Assembly: GCA_025201705.1 (NCBI GenBank)
Contig: MU617527.1
Coordinates: 1 to 11,394, forward strand
Source: Dissophora ornata
Lineage: Eukaryota; Mortierellomycota; Mortierellomycetes; Mortierellales; Mortierellaceae
DNA length: 11,394 nucleotides
Direction of reading: 5' to 3'
Shown: positions 1 through 9,377 of the stretch, piece after piece
Layout: the number at the start of each line of letters is the position of its first letter
Numbering within the stretch: the first letter of the stretch is position 1
The notes under the pieces: model-generated
What the model was told of the DNA's origin: nothing
Databases searched by the model: none
The model's input: only the letters and a program-made list of their open reading frames with translations
Translations under genes and position numbers: made by a program

Positions 1-910
1 GGGGGGCCACTTCCGCCCAATGGCCAAATCCGATTTACATTTTTTGAAACCGACTCCAGTGAGTGAGAGCGGGTCAAAGCCCAGTTTATCATCAAGAACC
101 ACAGAACAAGCATCGGAGCAAACAGAACAGAGTCGCTTTTTACTCTCTGTGTTGGCGCTGTTGAATGCTGTGCAGAGACGAGGCGTGGATCGTAGTTATT
201 TTCCACCTTATCATGAATACATGTATCGTAAATGTCGTGGATATCTCATTTTAGCCAAAGATACATACATAAAAGTAGCTATCCGAATTTTTCTCAGTTT
301 CAGGACAAAACCGAAAAACAAGGTAAAAAAAAAAGTACACTTTATCCATCACCGCAATTGAACCCAGATGTGGTGGGATGACGAGCGACAAAGCCAGAAG
401 CTTCGGCTTGTGCGCTGTCTTAAATCCCCCCCCTGAAAGTAAAAAAAATGGCCTTCCCCCAACCCACCAAATGTTAGATCCGCGGGGGAAAGCTTTTTAA
501 AAAAAAAATAAGAGAGTTTAGAAAGCTGTGCAGATGCTTTCTTGCGCAACACATTTCTATGGAAAGCTCAGCATATTGCAGTATTTCAACTTTCAAGAAT
601 AGAGTACTGTACGTCATGGATCGGGGTTTTTTTTCTTTCTTCTTGTTTTTAATGTTGATGACATGGTATGATGGTCAATTAAACACTATAGAAAGTGAAA
701 TAAAGACAGGTTGGGAAGATCATCGCCGTTGTAGTGGATATAATCAGTGAATAGGAACAAAACAGAGAAAGAAAAAAAATATAAAACAGAAAAGAGGTAA
801 TGGATATACAACTACAAGGGACAATCGTAGGCGAAGGAGGGAGGGGGGTGATCAACAAATGCAAAATGAAAGTGCTCTAGACGAAAATATAAAAAAGAGT
901 CGTAGAAAAC
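1..910. other. Left flank without a supported gene; includes the 3' flank of UGDH
   Basis: I see no convincing gene here. The stretch has long homopolymers: G at 1-6, A-rich near 325-335, C-rich near 427-433, A-rich near 500-508 and T-rich near 626-633. A plus-strand frame open from 20 to 361 starts with a GTGAGT donor-like site at 59-64 and an acceptor-like GTGCAG near 170-175. It has no recognisable domain and passes into AT-rich sequence, so I do not call it. The part nearest 910 must contain the 3' UTR of the minus-strand UGDH gene. No clear minus-strand AATAAA was found within about 200 bases of its stop. Confidence 0.5.
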
Positions 911-2868
911 TTAGACGCTCTTTCCGATGGTCTCGACGCGGAAGCCAATCTCTCTGAGCTTAGGGGCATCCAAGATCAAGCGACCGTCAAAGATAAAGGC
1001 GGGCTTCTGCATAGACTCAAAGATCTTCTTGTAGTCCAGGTGCTGCATCTTGAACTCGTCCCACTCAGTGCAGATAACGATGGCCGCAGCGCCAGCGCAA
1101 GCCTCGTATGCGCTCTTGCAGATCTCGACGTGCTTGTCAACCTCGGCCTCGTTGGTTCCGACACCGGGCTCAGTGAGATCCAACCTGATCTGCTTGGCGC
1201 TGACCTTGGGATCGTAGAGGGCAATGCGAGCATGCTCCTGGATGAGGTAGCTGCAGAGAGTGATGGCAGCGGACTCACGGGTATCACCGGTATCCTTCTT
1301 GAAGGCAAATCCGAGAAGAGCAATGCGCTTGTTGGTGACAGTGTTGAAGAGGGTGCGGACGATACGGTGGGTGAAACGCATCTTCTGGTACTCGTTCATG
1401 GTGACAACAGACTTCCAGTAGGCAGCAACCTCGGGCAAATGGAGCTGCTCGCTCAAGTAGACCAAGTTGAGAATATCCTTCTGGAAGCAAGAGCCTCCGA
1501 AACCGACCGAGGCCTTCAAGAACTTGGGTCCGATACGGGAATCGGTACCGCAGGCATAGGCGACCTCATCGACATCAGCACCAGTGGCCTCGCAAATTGC
1601 AGAGAGGGCGTTGATGGAGGAGATACGCTGGGCGAGGAGGGCGTTGGCAGCCAACTTGGACAACTCGGAAGACCACAAGTTCATGGTGATGACCCTCTCC
1701 TTGGGGATCCAGCGGGTGTAGACATCAACCAACTTTTGCTGGGCAGCAAAGCCCTCAGGGGTCTGGAGGCATCCGATCAAGACACGGTCAGGGTTGGTCA
1801 AGTCGCTGACGGCGGTACCCTCGGCCAAGAACTCGGGGTTGGAGAGAATGTCGAAGCGAATGTCCTTGCTCGAGTTGGCCTCGAGGATGGTGCGCATGCT
1901 CTGGGCAGTGCGGCAGGGCACAGTCGACTTTTCAATGACAATCTTGGAGGAGGTGGCAACCTGGGCAATGCGGCGGGTAGCGGTCTCGATGTATCTGTTT
2001 AGTCAGGGGTATACAAAAAGGCACATGATGTTAGGAAACAGTGCGCTTATTTGCTTCTGTGCATCTGTGCTACGTTCTTCAACCACAAGCGTCCTGGGAC
2101 TCCTATTTTGTACCCACGACCGATTCCCATTCCTTCCAAAGATTGATCCAGGGGGAACCGCATGTGCTGCCCCAATCGACCTTAAGAAAGCATGCCTTTC
2201 CACAACCAAAAGCCAATACAAAGCGCGAGTTCGATTGCTCAGAAGAAACGAGCAGGCAGGAAAGGGCACTTACGCAAGATCAGCAGCCATACCGGCGCCC
2301 ATACCAGTCTTCTTGGTGGGGGTGTTGACAGAGACGAAGATCAGATCGGCATCGATGATGGCCTGGTCGACGTTGGTGGAGAAGAACAAGTTCTTGCCGC
2401 GACGAGCAAAGACAATCTCATCAAGACCGGGCTCGTAGATGGGGAGCTCGTTTGAGTTCCAGGCATCGATACGGGCCTGGTTCAAGTCAACGATGGTGAC
2501 GTTGACGTCATGGCACTGGTAGGCAATGACAGCGGAAGAGGGACCACCTGAAGAAGAGAGCAAAAGGAGAGACAGGCAGGCAATGCGAGTCAGTAAAGAT
2601 GAGGACAGGGCGAGAAACATCAGTTGCATCCCTGTGGTCCAACAGAGTCGCCATTGACAGTGAGCAGACATCCATGCCGACACAGCTATGCCAGACAGAC
2701 CATTGGGCCGATCCTTGACCTGATCATGGACACAGCGAATAGGCAAACAGGATCCAGCGTAGGTAACTCTCTGTGTCTGTTGCGGCAGTTTGCTGATCTA
2801 TGGGACAGGAAAAAAAAGTTAAAAGTCTTACCGACGTAGCCGGCACCGATGCAGCAGATGTTAACCAT
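911..2868 (-). CDS. UGD1: UDP-glucose 6-dehydrogenase, complete, 3 exons, 464 aa
   Basis: This enzyme oxidises UDP-glucose to UDP-glucuronate in the cytosol using two NAD+. The product feeds glucuronic-acid wall polymers and, after decarboxylation, UDP-xylose. Exons are 2868-2832, 2547-2274 and 1994-911; introns are 2548-2831 (GTAAGA..CAG) and 1995-2273 (GTAAGT..CAG). The joined frame is 1395 bases with no internal stop. Residues 7-14 (IGAGYVGG) form the Rossmann NAD-binding loop. KSTVP has Thr128, and NPEFLAEG has Glu158 and Glu162. [10 protein letters not shown] has Lys217 and Asn221. FGGSCFQKD has the catalytic Cys273 and Asp277. The C-terminal UDP-binding domain carries [14 protein letters not shown] (332-345), CTEWDEF (412-418) and FDGR with Arg442. 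These match the human active-site set with an offset of three or zero, and the length is normal. The start is the only ATG that begins directly before the dinucleotide fold, in good context (ACAACAATGG). Function is firm; the symbol follows Cryptococcus usage. Confidence 0.97.
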
Positions 2869-2970
2869 TGTTGTAGATGAGAGTTGGGTGGGTGGAAGAG
2901 ATGGGATGGGGTGATGAGGAGAAGATGGAATGGAAAGGAAAAGAGATGATGGCGGGCATGAAGGGGAGGA

Positions 2971-2979
2971 ATATATATT
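2971..2979 (-). promoter_or_regulatory. TATA-like box of UGDH
   Basis: The minus strand reads AATATATAT, about 103-111 bases upstream of the UGDH ATG. That leaves room for a TSS about 30 bases downstream and a 5' UTR of roughly 70 bases. It sits five bases downstream (sense strand) of a long T tract. Assignment rests on sequence and spacing only. Confidence 0.5.
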
Positions 2980-2983
2980 CGCC

Positions 2984-3004
2984 AAAAAAAAAAAAAAAAA
3001 AAAA
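2984..3004. repeat. A21/T21 homopolymer in the UGDH promoter
   Basis: Twenty-one consecutive A on the plus strand (T on the UGDH sense strand) lie immediately upstream of the TATA-like box. Long dA:dT tracts in fungal promoters commonly exclude nucleosomes, so this may keep the promoter open. It is also a spot where sequencing and assembly lengths are unreliable. Confidence 0.9.
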
Positions 3005-3072
3005 GAAGCGCTTGAAAAGCATGGGAGGAAATGAACTTGCGAGGTGCACTGGGATCAGGGTCGAGCGATGTG

Positions 3073-3077
3073 ATTGG
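3073..3077 (-). promoter_or_regulatory. CCAAT box upstream of UGDH
   Basis: The minus strand reads TGTCCAATCACA, with CCAAT about 94 bases upstream of the TATA-like box. This is a normal distance for HAP/NF-Y complex binding in fungi. The motif is short, so the call rests on position. Confidence 0.35.
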
Positions 3078-3720
3078 ACACCTGTGTGTTTGTGGAATCT
3101 ACGCTCAATCCCCAATAAACACCCTGACAGTTCCTGGCCAGTTAGAAATGAAGTCTCTTTTTATTTTTGGCATCCGTCAGACCCTCTGTTTCTCTGCCGT
3201 TTAAAAATACCCTCTCCTCGGTGCACCTGGAGTCCATCGCTGTGCATCTCTACCTTGTCCATCACCCTTTGCTCCAAGCGCCTTGCCATGCACCTGACAC
3301 CACCCATCCGCGTCCTCGCTCTCTCTTGCATGCGGTCCTTTCCCGACGCTCTCTTTTCCGCCCTGCATCCTCCCTCTCTCCCCCTCTATCTTCCTCTCCA
3401 TCCAGTATTCTTGGCCTCCCCCTGAACACAACCGCCATTCCCGGTCCCATCGCTCGCCGCTTGCTCCTCGGCCCTGCTCCGGCTCTCGCCCTACCCTCCG
3501 CGTAATATTTTGGGCGGGGGAACTATATGGTACTATTAGCTCACTTGCACTATTTTCCGCTCCTTTTTAGTGCGTTGCACCATACAAATCAACGATGGCA
3601 GTGAGCCACAAAACAGGGTCTGAAAATGTTCACTCCACTGATCGCAATCCCAAGATGGTGTGCTCTTTTTCTTTACATCCACTGCCTTCGCATCCCCTGG
3701 TTTTTCATCGAAAATGTTCT

Positions 3721-3752
3721 ATGCAGTTCTCTGCAGTTCTCTGCAGTTCTCT
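3721..3752. repeat. Three tandem 10-base units
   Basis: The unit CTGCAGTTCT occurs twice exactly, preceded by one copy starting AT instead of CT, followed by a further CT. Each unit contains a PstI-type palindrome CTGCAG or its variant. It looks like a small minisatellite in non-coding DNA. Confidence 0.85.
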
Positions 3753-4153
3753 CGGTATACTAAACGTGTTGCTGAAATTTTCATTTGAGTGGTTCCCCGG
3801 CCTTGTTTAGGTTTTTGGCTCTCGATGAAGGGCTTTCAATCGCTTGTGGTTTTTTTTCCCCCTTTGACACACACATAGAATACGTTCGGGGCTTGACTCG
3901 GACCTGGCCATCTTCTGCGGCATTTTCTGTCATATTGATCGGCGATCGATCCGGACGTTGTTACTATATTTTTTTTGGTTTTCTTCTGGGATTGCATGTG
4001 TACAGTACTTAAATTGCGCGTCGCGCGATGATCTTGTTACACACATGCCGTTCGCGTTGTTGGTCAAGGAACGCACTATTTTGCAAAAGAATAAATTAGA
4101 CCCTGCACACACCAAAAAGCAGATTGCTGAGTGTCGGGAGAACGCATGAAACA

Positions 4154-4184
4154 CCCCCCGAGTGGGGCTGGTTGGCTAACCAGC
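4154..4184. other. Two adjacent short inverted repeats
   Basis: GCTGGTT at 4167-4173 and AACCAGC at 4178-4184 form a perfect 7-bp stem with the loop GGCT. Just before it, a C run and GGGG (4164-4167) can form a second, weaker stem that shares one base. They lie downstream of PEX11 and outside any gene. No RNA family is recognised. Confidence 0.4.
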
Positions 4185-4368
4185 TACAAATGAGAGGACC
4201 CTGGAAAGTCATGTAATACATGTTCAGAAGCTGCACGAGAATGAGACGAATGAGAGCATTGTCCGTTGTGACGATTTAGTCTTGTGCAGTACACCAGACA
4301 AAGGTCACACTCACGTCAGCATTCACAGTCGCGTGTGTAGACTAGAGTTTTCTATGGTTCCACTATGT

Positions 4369-4374
4369 TTTATT
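4369..4374 (-). terminator. Polyadenylation signal of PEX11
   Basis: Plus-strand TTTATT reads AATAAA on the minus strand, about 130 bases downstream of the PEX11 stop. This is a plausible 3' UTR length for a fungal gene. No cleavage site can be fixed from sequence alone. Confidence 0.5.
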
Positions 4375-4501
4375 ACTTTTTGGCAACCTTTGAAAGCATG
4401 GGAAAGTTTGCAGTTTTGTGTCTCCAGGAAAATTGGATTCATAGCTCGCTCTACTACATCGTTGCGTTTGTCTATATTCATTAGATGATCTACAAGCCAA
4501 C

Positions 4502-5965
4502 TTATTTGTTAACCTTGCGCCACTGAGCTTGGGCGCCCATGATAGCGGTGACGGTACTGCGCAGGTGCAAAAGACAACGGTGTTGAGTTAGACAATGTTG
4601 ATATACAGGTATCGATCATGAACAAACAGAGTTTTCAAGATACATACCCAATAAGACCGATGAGGCCGTCGTCCAAGTTGAGGTATCCCAAACCAGTGGC
4701 AGGGATGAGCATATCCAAGCCGTCCTGGAGAAGCTGCTTGTTGACAGAGTGCTGCTCCCTACGGAATAAATGACATGAACAAGAAAGAATGAGTCAGTAA
4801 ACCACAACACATGGTTACATTGTAGAGATGGAGACATCGCGATGATTAAATAGTCGTACTTGGCAATAGCCTTAAGCTCGGTGCGGGCGTGGGACTTCTC
4901 GGACTCGTCAGCGTGGGTAAGGCCACGGGCAGTAGCCTGGCGACGGAAATGGATGTGGCGGGTCTTGTAGAGACCGGAGAGGAAGCTGAAAATGATTCCT
5001 GCCAACCAGCATTTGCTGGCGAGTTCACTGTACTTCTTGATGTTCTTGAACTTGTATGCGCCAGATCCGTCGATCTGTCACACGTGCATTGACAAAAAAA
5101 GGAACCGTGATGACACGTCAGACGAAATATTACAAAAGTGGATGCACGGTCTCGTGAGTCAGGGACTGATAAAAACGACAGGAAAAATGTCGATTGCAAT
5201 GACTTACAAAGATGATACCGTCCAACGTCAAGTAACCGGCGTAAGCCAACTGTCTGCCAATGACACCGTATCTCAAGAACTCGTCCTTGATGGAGGCGGC
5301 CTTGACGACATTATCCAAGTGCTCAATAGGCTTGCCTATACATATTTTGCGATCAATTGATCGGGCAGATGTCAATATATATTTCTTGAAACAGTCATCG
5401 CCGTAGATCAAATGCTAAATCATGCCCATTGTGGCGGGCGGGTCAATCAACGATCCTTACCGAAACGCATCACTATTAAAGAGAGAAGGAGAATAGATCG
5501 CGCGTCAGTATCAGGTGAAATAACATCCAGCTCGGAAATAAAGGGTACAGGGATATTGCCATAGTGCTGGCCAGCTACTTTTGAAAGACACGAGTATTGA
5601 ACCACGCTTTCATCTTCATAGTAGTCGAATAAAGTGAACAAGCCGAGGGAGGGGGGGGGGGGAGGGGTTCTTGTATTCCGCGTGCGTGTTGTTCAGACAG
5701 TGAATGTGCAATCACTTTTTTTCCGGCATTCATTCCTGCTTGCTTCTGCCATTGCATCGGTGGAGAACTTACGCTTTCGGGACAAGCCGAGGGTCTTCTT
5801 GAGGCTGTTGAAGCGAGCGACGGTGTCCTTGGTGGCGCCCTGGCGAAGAAGATACCAGGCAAGGAAGCGGGAGAAGTACTGGACAGCTCTGTAGATCTTG
5901 TCACGGCCGACGGTGGTGGCGGTGAACTTGAGCCAAGGCTGGACGTTGATGAGGGCGGAGGACAT
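4502..5965 (-). CDS. PEX11: Peroxisomal membrane protein PEX11, complete, 6 exons, 237 aa
   Basis: PEX11 sits in the peroxisomal membrane and drives elongation and division of peroxisomes by remodelling the bilayer with an N-terminal amphipathic helix. Exons are 5965-5773, 5472-5461, 5335-5208, 5074-4860, 4758-4648 and 4556-4502; the five introns are 300, 125, 133, 101 and 91 bases, all GT..AG. The joined frame is 714 bases. Residues 15-42 (TATTVGRDKIYRAVQYF, then RFLAWYLLR) are the hallmark PEX11 helix. Residues 61-76 (LSRKLMRFGKPIEHLD) are the second conserved block, split by introns. Hydrophobic segments lie around 139-150 (a CWLAGIIFSF stretch) and 201-226, and the protein ends in QWRKVNK. 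Length matches the usual 230-250 aa. The second exon is only 12 bases, but is needed both for phase and for the conserved block. The ATG at 5965 lies just ahead of the amphipathic helix. Sense-strand AATAAA follows at 4374. Which PEX11 paralogue (alpha/beta/gamma-like) cannot be decided. Confidence 0.95.
5461..5472 (-). other. PEX11: 12-base microexon of PEX11 (exon 2)
   Basis: The sense sequence TGATGCGTTTCG is flanked by TTTAATAG before it and GTAAGG after it. It joins CGAAAGC of exon 1 to GCAAGCCT of exon 3 and yields RKLMRFGKPIEH, the expected PEX11 block. Skipping it removes four codons in frame, leaving RKRKPIEH. Homology plus splice signals make it very likely real; transcript support is absent here. 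Confidence 0.88.
5651..5662. repeat. G12 run inside PEX11 intron 1
   Basis: Twelve consecutive G on the plus strand, flanked by GGG and GGGG, make a C-rich pyrimidine stretch in the sense RNA of PEX11 intron 1. It lies about 180 bases before the microexon acceptor. The plus strand could form a G-quadruplex. Its length may be unstable in assemblies. Confidence 0.85.
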
Positions 5966-7209
5966 TGCGAATGAGCGGAGTGGATGGGGGAGGGCGGAGG
6001 TGGGTGGAGAAAGAAGGGAAGAATAGGAAAGCGGCACAAAGAAAGTATAATATTTGTATTGCACCCACCACTGCACCCTCTCGACGCAACGGTCTGTTTG
6101 AAATCATTCCGTGAATTTGCGTGCTGTTCGCGTGTCGTTCATGTTCACGTGAATTTCCCTTCCACACGAATCACCGCCGAAGCCGAGGGCTAGTGCGGAC
6201 AAGAGATCGAGAGTCAGTCAGCAACTTTGGACGCCCTTTAATCGTGCGCGCCACCAACAGGGCACAGGTGCTCCCGGACACCGGCCTGGCACCGACATAC
6301 CGCCGACCGCAGCAAACAATGCCCCGAGATATATCCCTGCGAGAACGCAAGCGACCAGCAGAACGTACTGTATTACTAGACGTGTTCACTACAAGATCTA
6401 CTTTCTGCATCAGCCAAGGCCGTCCAAATTTCACAAACAGCTCTCATTCCCGTCCTCTGTCAATTGGCATCAACAATGAAATCTATCGCTGTCACGGACA
6501 GACAGACAGCGCTACCACAACGGGTCTCATCTTCCCCAGATGTTGAAGCGTACATTTTCTGTACATGCAGCCGTGATCCCTGTCAAATCAAAGCTGACCG
6601 CCACTGCCCGCAAGTACCGTGCACTGCGCGGGGATCTCATTCGCATCCCATGCCCACAACGCCATCCGTGTCATGTGCCTTGTGATTTGCTGTATCCGAT
6701 TGCATCGAGATAAATTGATTGCCGGCTTATGGATGCAAGTAAGAGTGCACCATGTTTGAAGGTAGCGATGGAAGAGAGAAACGGACACAGACGATGAGCA
6801 TGATCTCGCCAAGAATGGGGTCTTGGAGGGTCTTTTTGTGCTGGTCTGAGCAGAGAGAGGCTGTGAGCAAGGTCCAATGAATGATTCCAGGACAGAGTGT
6901 GGTCCAAACGAACAAGGCGGGGGAGAATGTTCGCGCAGTGCAAGGGACGCAGGCAGGATAATCCGGGCCAGGAAATGGTTGCCATTTAAAGGCAGGACTA
7001 CTTTCTTTCCATCTCTCATCCTCATCTCAACGGCTCAGTACTTGACACTGCCATCCACCTCCTCCCTTTCTTTTTTTTTACGCCCCCCTCATCTCCACTC
7101 TACTCCCCTTCCTTTTATTGTTTTTATTCTGGAATCCCTTCTGCACAGGACACAACCCATCCCACGGCAGGAACAAGTGCTCACAAGAACAAGAGACAGC
7201 TCACCATTG
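5966..7209. other. Divergent 5' region of PEX11 and the AVT-type transporter
   Basis: This 1.24-kb stretch separates two head-to-head starts and contains no gene I can support; open frames at 6121-6546 (plus) and 6588-7025 (minus) lack domains. On the PEX11 side a GA-rich segment (5976-6040; CT-rich in the sense RNA) precedes a weak TATA-like element at 6046-6052 (minus TATTATA), about 81 bases from the ATG. On the transporter side there is a CCAAT at 6874-6878 and a strongly CT-rich leader at 7045-7130, then the ATG at 7210. A GACAGACAGAC microsatellite lies near 6494-6507. Confidence 0.5.
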
Positions 7210-9182
7210 ATGGCGAAATCGTACGGAACCATGACTGAGGCCGACTCTGCTCTCCCTTCCTCCTCCTCCAACACCACCGCCACGCACGGCCATGACCATG
7301 GAAGACACTCGTCCGATCAATCACCACTCCTGAACCACGGACCCCATCACAATGACGATCTTGGGCATGGCAATGAGGTCGGCCCCTCAGCAGGGTTCTG
7401 GAGTTGTGTAAGTCGGCTCCTCTCTCTCAGTGATGTCTGCGTTGCGTGGGAAGAGAATCTCATTCGCCACTTTTTGAGGATTGTGACACCGCCTTGAGTT
7501 ATATTAATAGCCAGGCGGTTCTCTGTGTGGGCCTGTGTTGTTTTCTGTGGAGACAAAAATGTGCCCTGAAAAAAAAAATTCCAGCACGCAATACGATCGG
7601 CTGCCGGCCTTGCTCTGGGCCCTTCATTCGCTTGCTCCATTGCTTACTCATTGTTGCACGCTTCTAATTTTCTCTTTCCTGTGCACGTTTTGTATTTGGA
7701 TGCGATTAGTCAATTAACTTAGCCAACACAATCTTGGGCACAGGTATGCTTGCCATGGTACGTAAAATGGGTCCGCGCGGTTTGTTTTAATTTATGGGCG
7801 ATGCATTGACATCTTATTGCTTGACAGCTCCTAACGCCGCTGGTCCAGGGGACACCAACCATCTTTTTCGTTCTTCCTTCTAGCCTGGAGCACTAGCCAC
7901 TGTCGGATTGCTACTCGGTAGTTTCATGATCGTCTTTTCAGCCCTTGCATCTGGACTGGGACTCTACTTTTTGTCAAGGAGTGCCAGCAAGACTGAGGGT
8001 CGCTCGGCTTCGTTCTTTGCCTGCTCGAAACTCACCTACCCATGGGCTGCTGTCATTTTCGACTTTGCGATTGCCATCAAGTGTTTCGGTGTCGGTATCT
8101 CATACCTAATCATCATTGGTGACCTGATGCCCGGCGTTGTGAGGTCTTTGAGTGCAATGGCGTTCATGGCTGCGGGTGGCGATGGAGCAGGAGAGATAGA
8201 CCCCGCACTCTGGTTCTTGGTCGACCGTCGATTCTGGATCACCGTTTTCATGGGCATCATTGGACCAATCTCGTTCTTGAAGAAGCTAGACTCGCTCAAG
8301 GCCACCAGCGCCCTGGCTTTGAGTGCTGTTGTCTACCTCGTCTTCATTGTCGTTTACTACTACACCAACCCTGATCATCCTCTGCCACCAAAGGAAGAAA
8401 TTCGACTTGTCCGTATTTCTTCACAGTTCTTCACGACACTGCCGATCTTTGTCTTTGCGTTCACGTGCCACCAAAACATCTTTTCCGTGTACAATGAGCT
8501 GAGTGACAATGGACAGAGCATGCTCAACAGGATCATCACGAGCTCGATCGGATCTGCAGTTGTAGTCTACCACATCATCGGTGTCATGGGCTACTTGACC
8601 TTTGGAAACGCTGTCGGAAGCAACATTATCCAGATGTACAATTCTTCCCTTCTGGTCACGGTCGGCCGCATTGCCATTGTTATCCTTGTCATGTTCTCGT
8701 TCCCACTGCAGTGTCACCCTTGCAGAGCGTGTCTGGACAAAGTTCTCTTTGCTGCTGGCGAATACTGGAACACCACTCGATTTGGCAAGAAGGGAACCTA
8801 TGATTCTCTGGCTGGCAACGACGTTGACGACGACAACTCGAACATTCACTCCACAGGCTCTGCCACTATTGCCCAGGATGACCATGGTGGGCCAGCTGTG
8901 CAAATTTCAGAGTTCAAGTTCACTGTTATGACATTGGGTATTCTTCTTGGAAGTTACATCATCGCCATCACTGTATCAGACCTTGAGGTTGTCTTGTCGC
9001 TCGTCGGCTCCACAGGATCAACTGCCATCTCATTCATTTTGCCCGGAAGCTTCTACTACAAGCTCCACAAGGATGGGCCATGGACTGGACGCAAGATTTT
9101 GTCGGTCTGCCTGGCTGGATATGGTTGGATGGTTCTTGTGATCTGCTTATCTGCCAACATTCGTCGTATTGTCTACGGATAA
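7210..9182 (+). CDS. Vacuolar-type amino acid transporter, AVT5/6/7 (SLC38-like) family, 3 exons, 514 aa
   Basis: A member of the amino acid/auxin permease family (Aa_trans); yeast relatives AVT5-7 sit in the vacuolar membrane, and Avt6 exports acidic amino acids. Exons are 7210-7407, 7710-7757 and 7884-9182; introns are 7408-7709 (GTAAGT..TAG) and 7758-7883 (GTACGT..TAG). The joined frame is 1545 bases. Residues 67-88 (SINLANTILGTGMLAMPGAL core) are the broken first transmembrane helix that forms the substrate site. FAFTCHQN ends at 280, GYLTFG is 328-333, FPLQCHPCRA is 355-364 and GSTGSTAISFILP is 467-479; all are typical of this subfamily. About eleven hydrophobic segments are visible. A hydrophilic, Asp/Asn-rich loop spans about 386-425. 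The 66-residue N-terminal exon is cytosolic by family topology, His-rich (8 His in 26-53), and contains DQSPLL (36-41). The start is the first ATG of the exon; Met8 is an alternative. Family is firm; the exact AVT number and substrate are not. Confidence 0.95.
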
Positions 9183-9329
9183 ATTACCCAGATTTTTTTT
9201 TTTTTTCAAAGGCGTTCCCCAAAGGACGATACGCCGTATATCTTGTATCAATACGAAGTCTTTGCATGACATAGACGATGAATAGAGTTCCTTTTTCACT
9301 ACTTCATCCATTCGATCTATCCTTCTGTA

Positions 9330-9335
9330 AATAAA
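9330..9335 (+). terminator. Polyadenylation signal of the AVT-type gene
   Basis: AATAAA lies about 150 bases after the stop, within TGTAAATAAATG, which also contains the upstream TGTAAA-like efficiency element. A second AATAAA follows at 9372-9377, so alternative 3' ends are possible. Confidence 0.55.
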
Positions 9336-9371
9336 TGCTTCCTTCCATTCTATATCTGGACACTCTCAACC

Positions 9372-9377
9372 AATAAA
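9372..9377 (+). terminator. Second possible polyadenylation signal
   Basis: AATAAA within ACCAATAAAGGG, 42 bases after the first signal. Either may be used; sequence alone does not decide. Confidence 0.35.

Larger units (their letters stand above)
3130..4368. other. Gene-poor region between PEX11 and UGDH
   Basis: Both flanking genes run on the minus strand, so this holds the distal UGDH promoter and the downstream flank of PEX11. The stretch 3340-3415 is strongly CT-rich on the plus strand, a composition common in fungal promoters. An ATG at 3595 in decent context follows it, but its frame (to 3810) has no recognisable domain and no clear intron set, so I do not call a gene. Other structure: a 10-base triplicate at 3721-3752, a hairpin pair at 4154-4184 and an AATAAA at 4090-4095 with no evident gene before it. 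Confidence 0.55.

Noticed and set aside
345..370. Minus-strand GGGTTCAATTGC resembling a tRNA B box
   Set aside because: No matching T-arm stem, acceptor stem or A box nearby; not a tRNA.
1040..2002. 320-codon open frame on the plus strand
   Set aside because: It is antisense to the UGDH last exon; its composition is the complement of a strongly conserved coding frame.
2877..3425. 182-codon plus-strand frame
   Set aside because: It runs through the UGDH promoter, includes a poly-Lys stretch from the A21 tract, and is otherwise CT-rich low-complexity sequence.
3595..3810. ATG in fair context after a CT-rich, promoter-like block
   Set aside because: The frame has no recognisable domain, includes the 10-base triplicate, and I could not assemble a consistent set of introns. 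Left as non-coding.
6121..6546. 141-codon plus-strand frame between PEX11 and the transporter
   Set aside because: No domain, and it lies in the divergent promoter region with another equally open frame; treated as chance.
8421..8903. 160-codon minus-strand frame
   Set aside because: Antisense shadow of the amino acid transporter exon 3; no domain.
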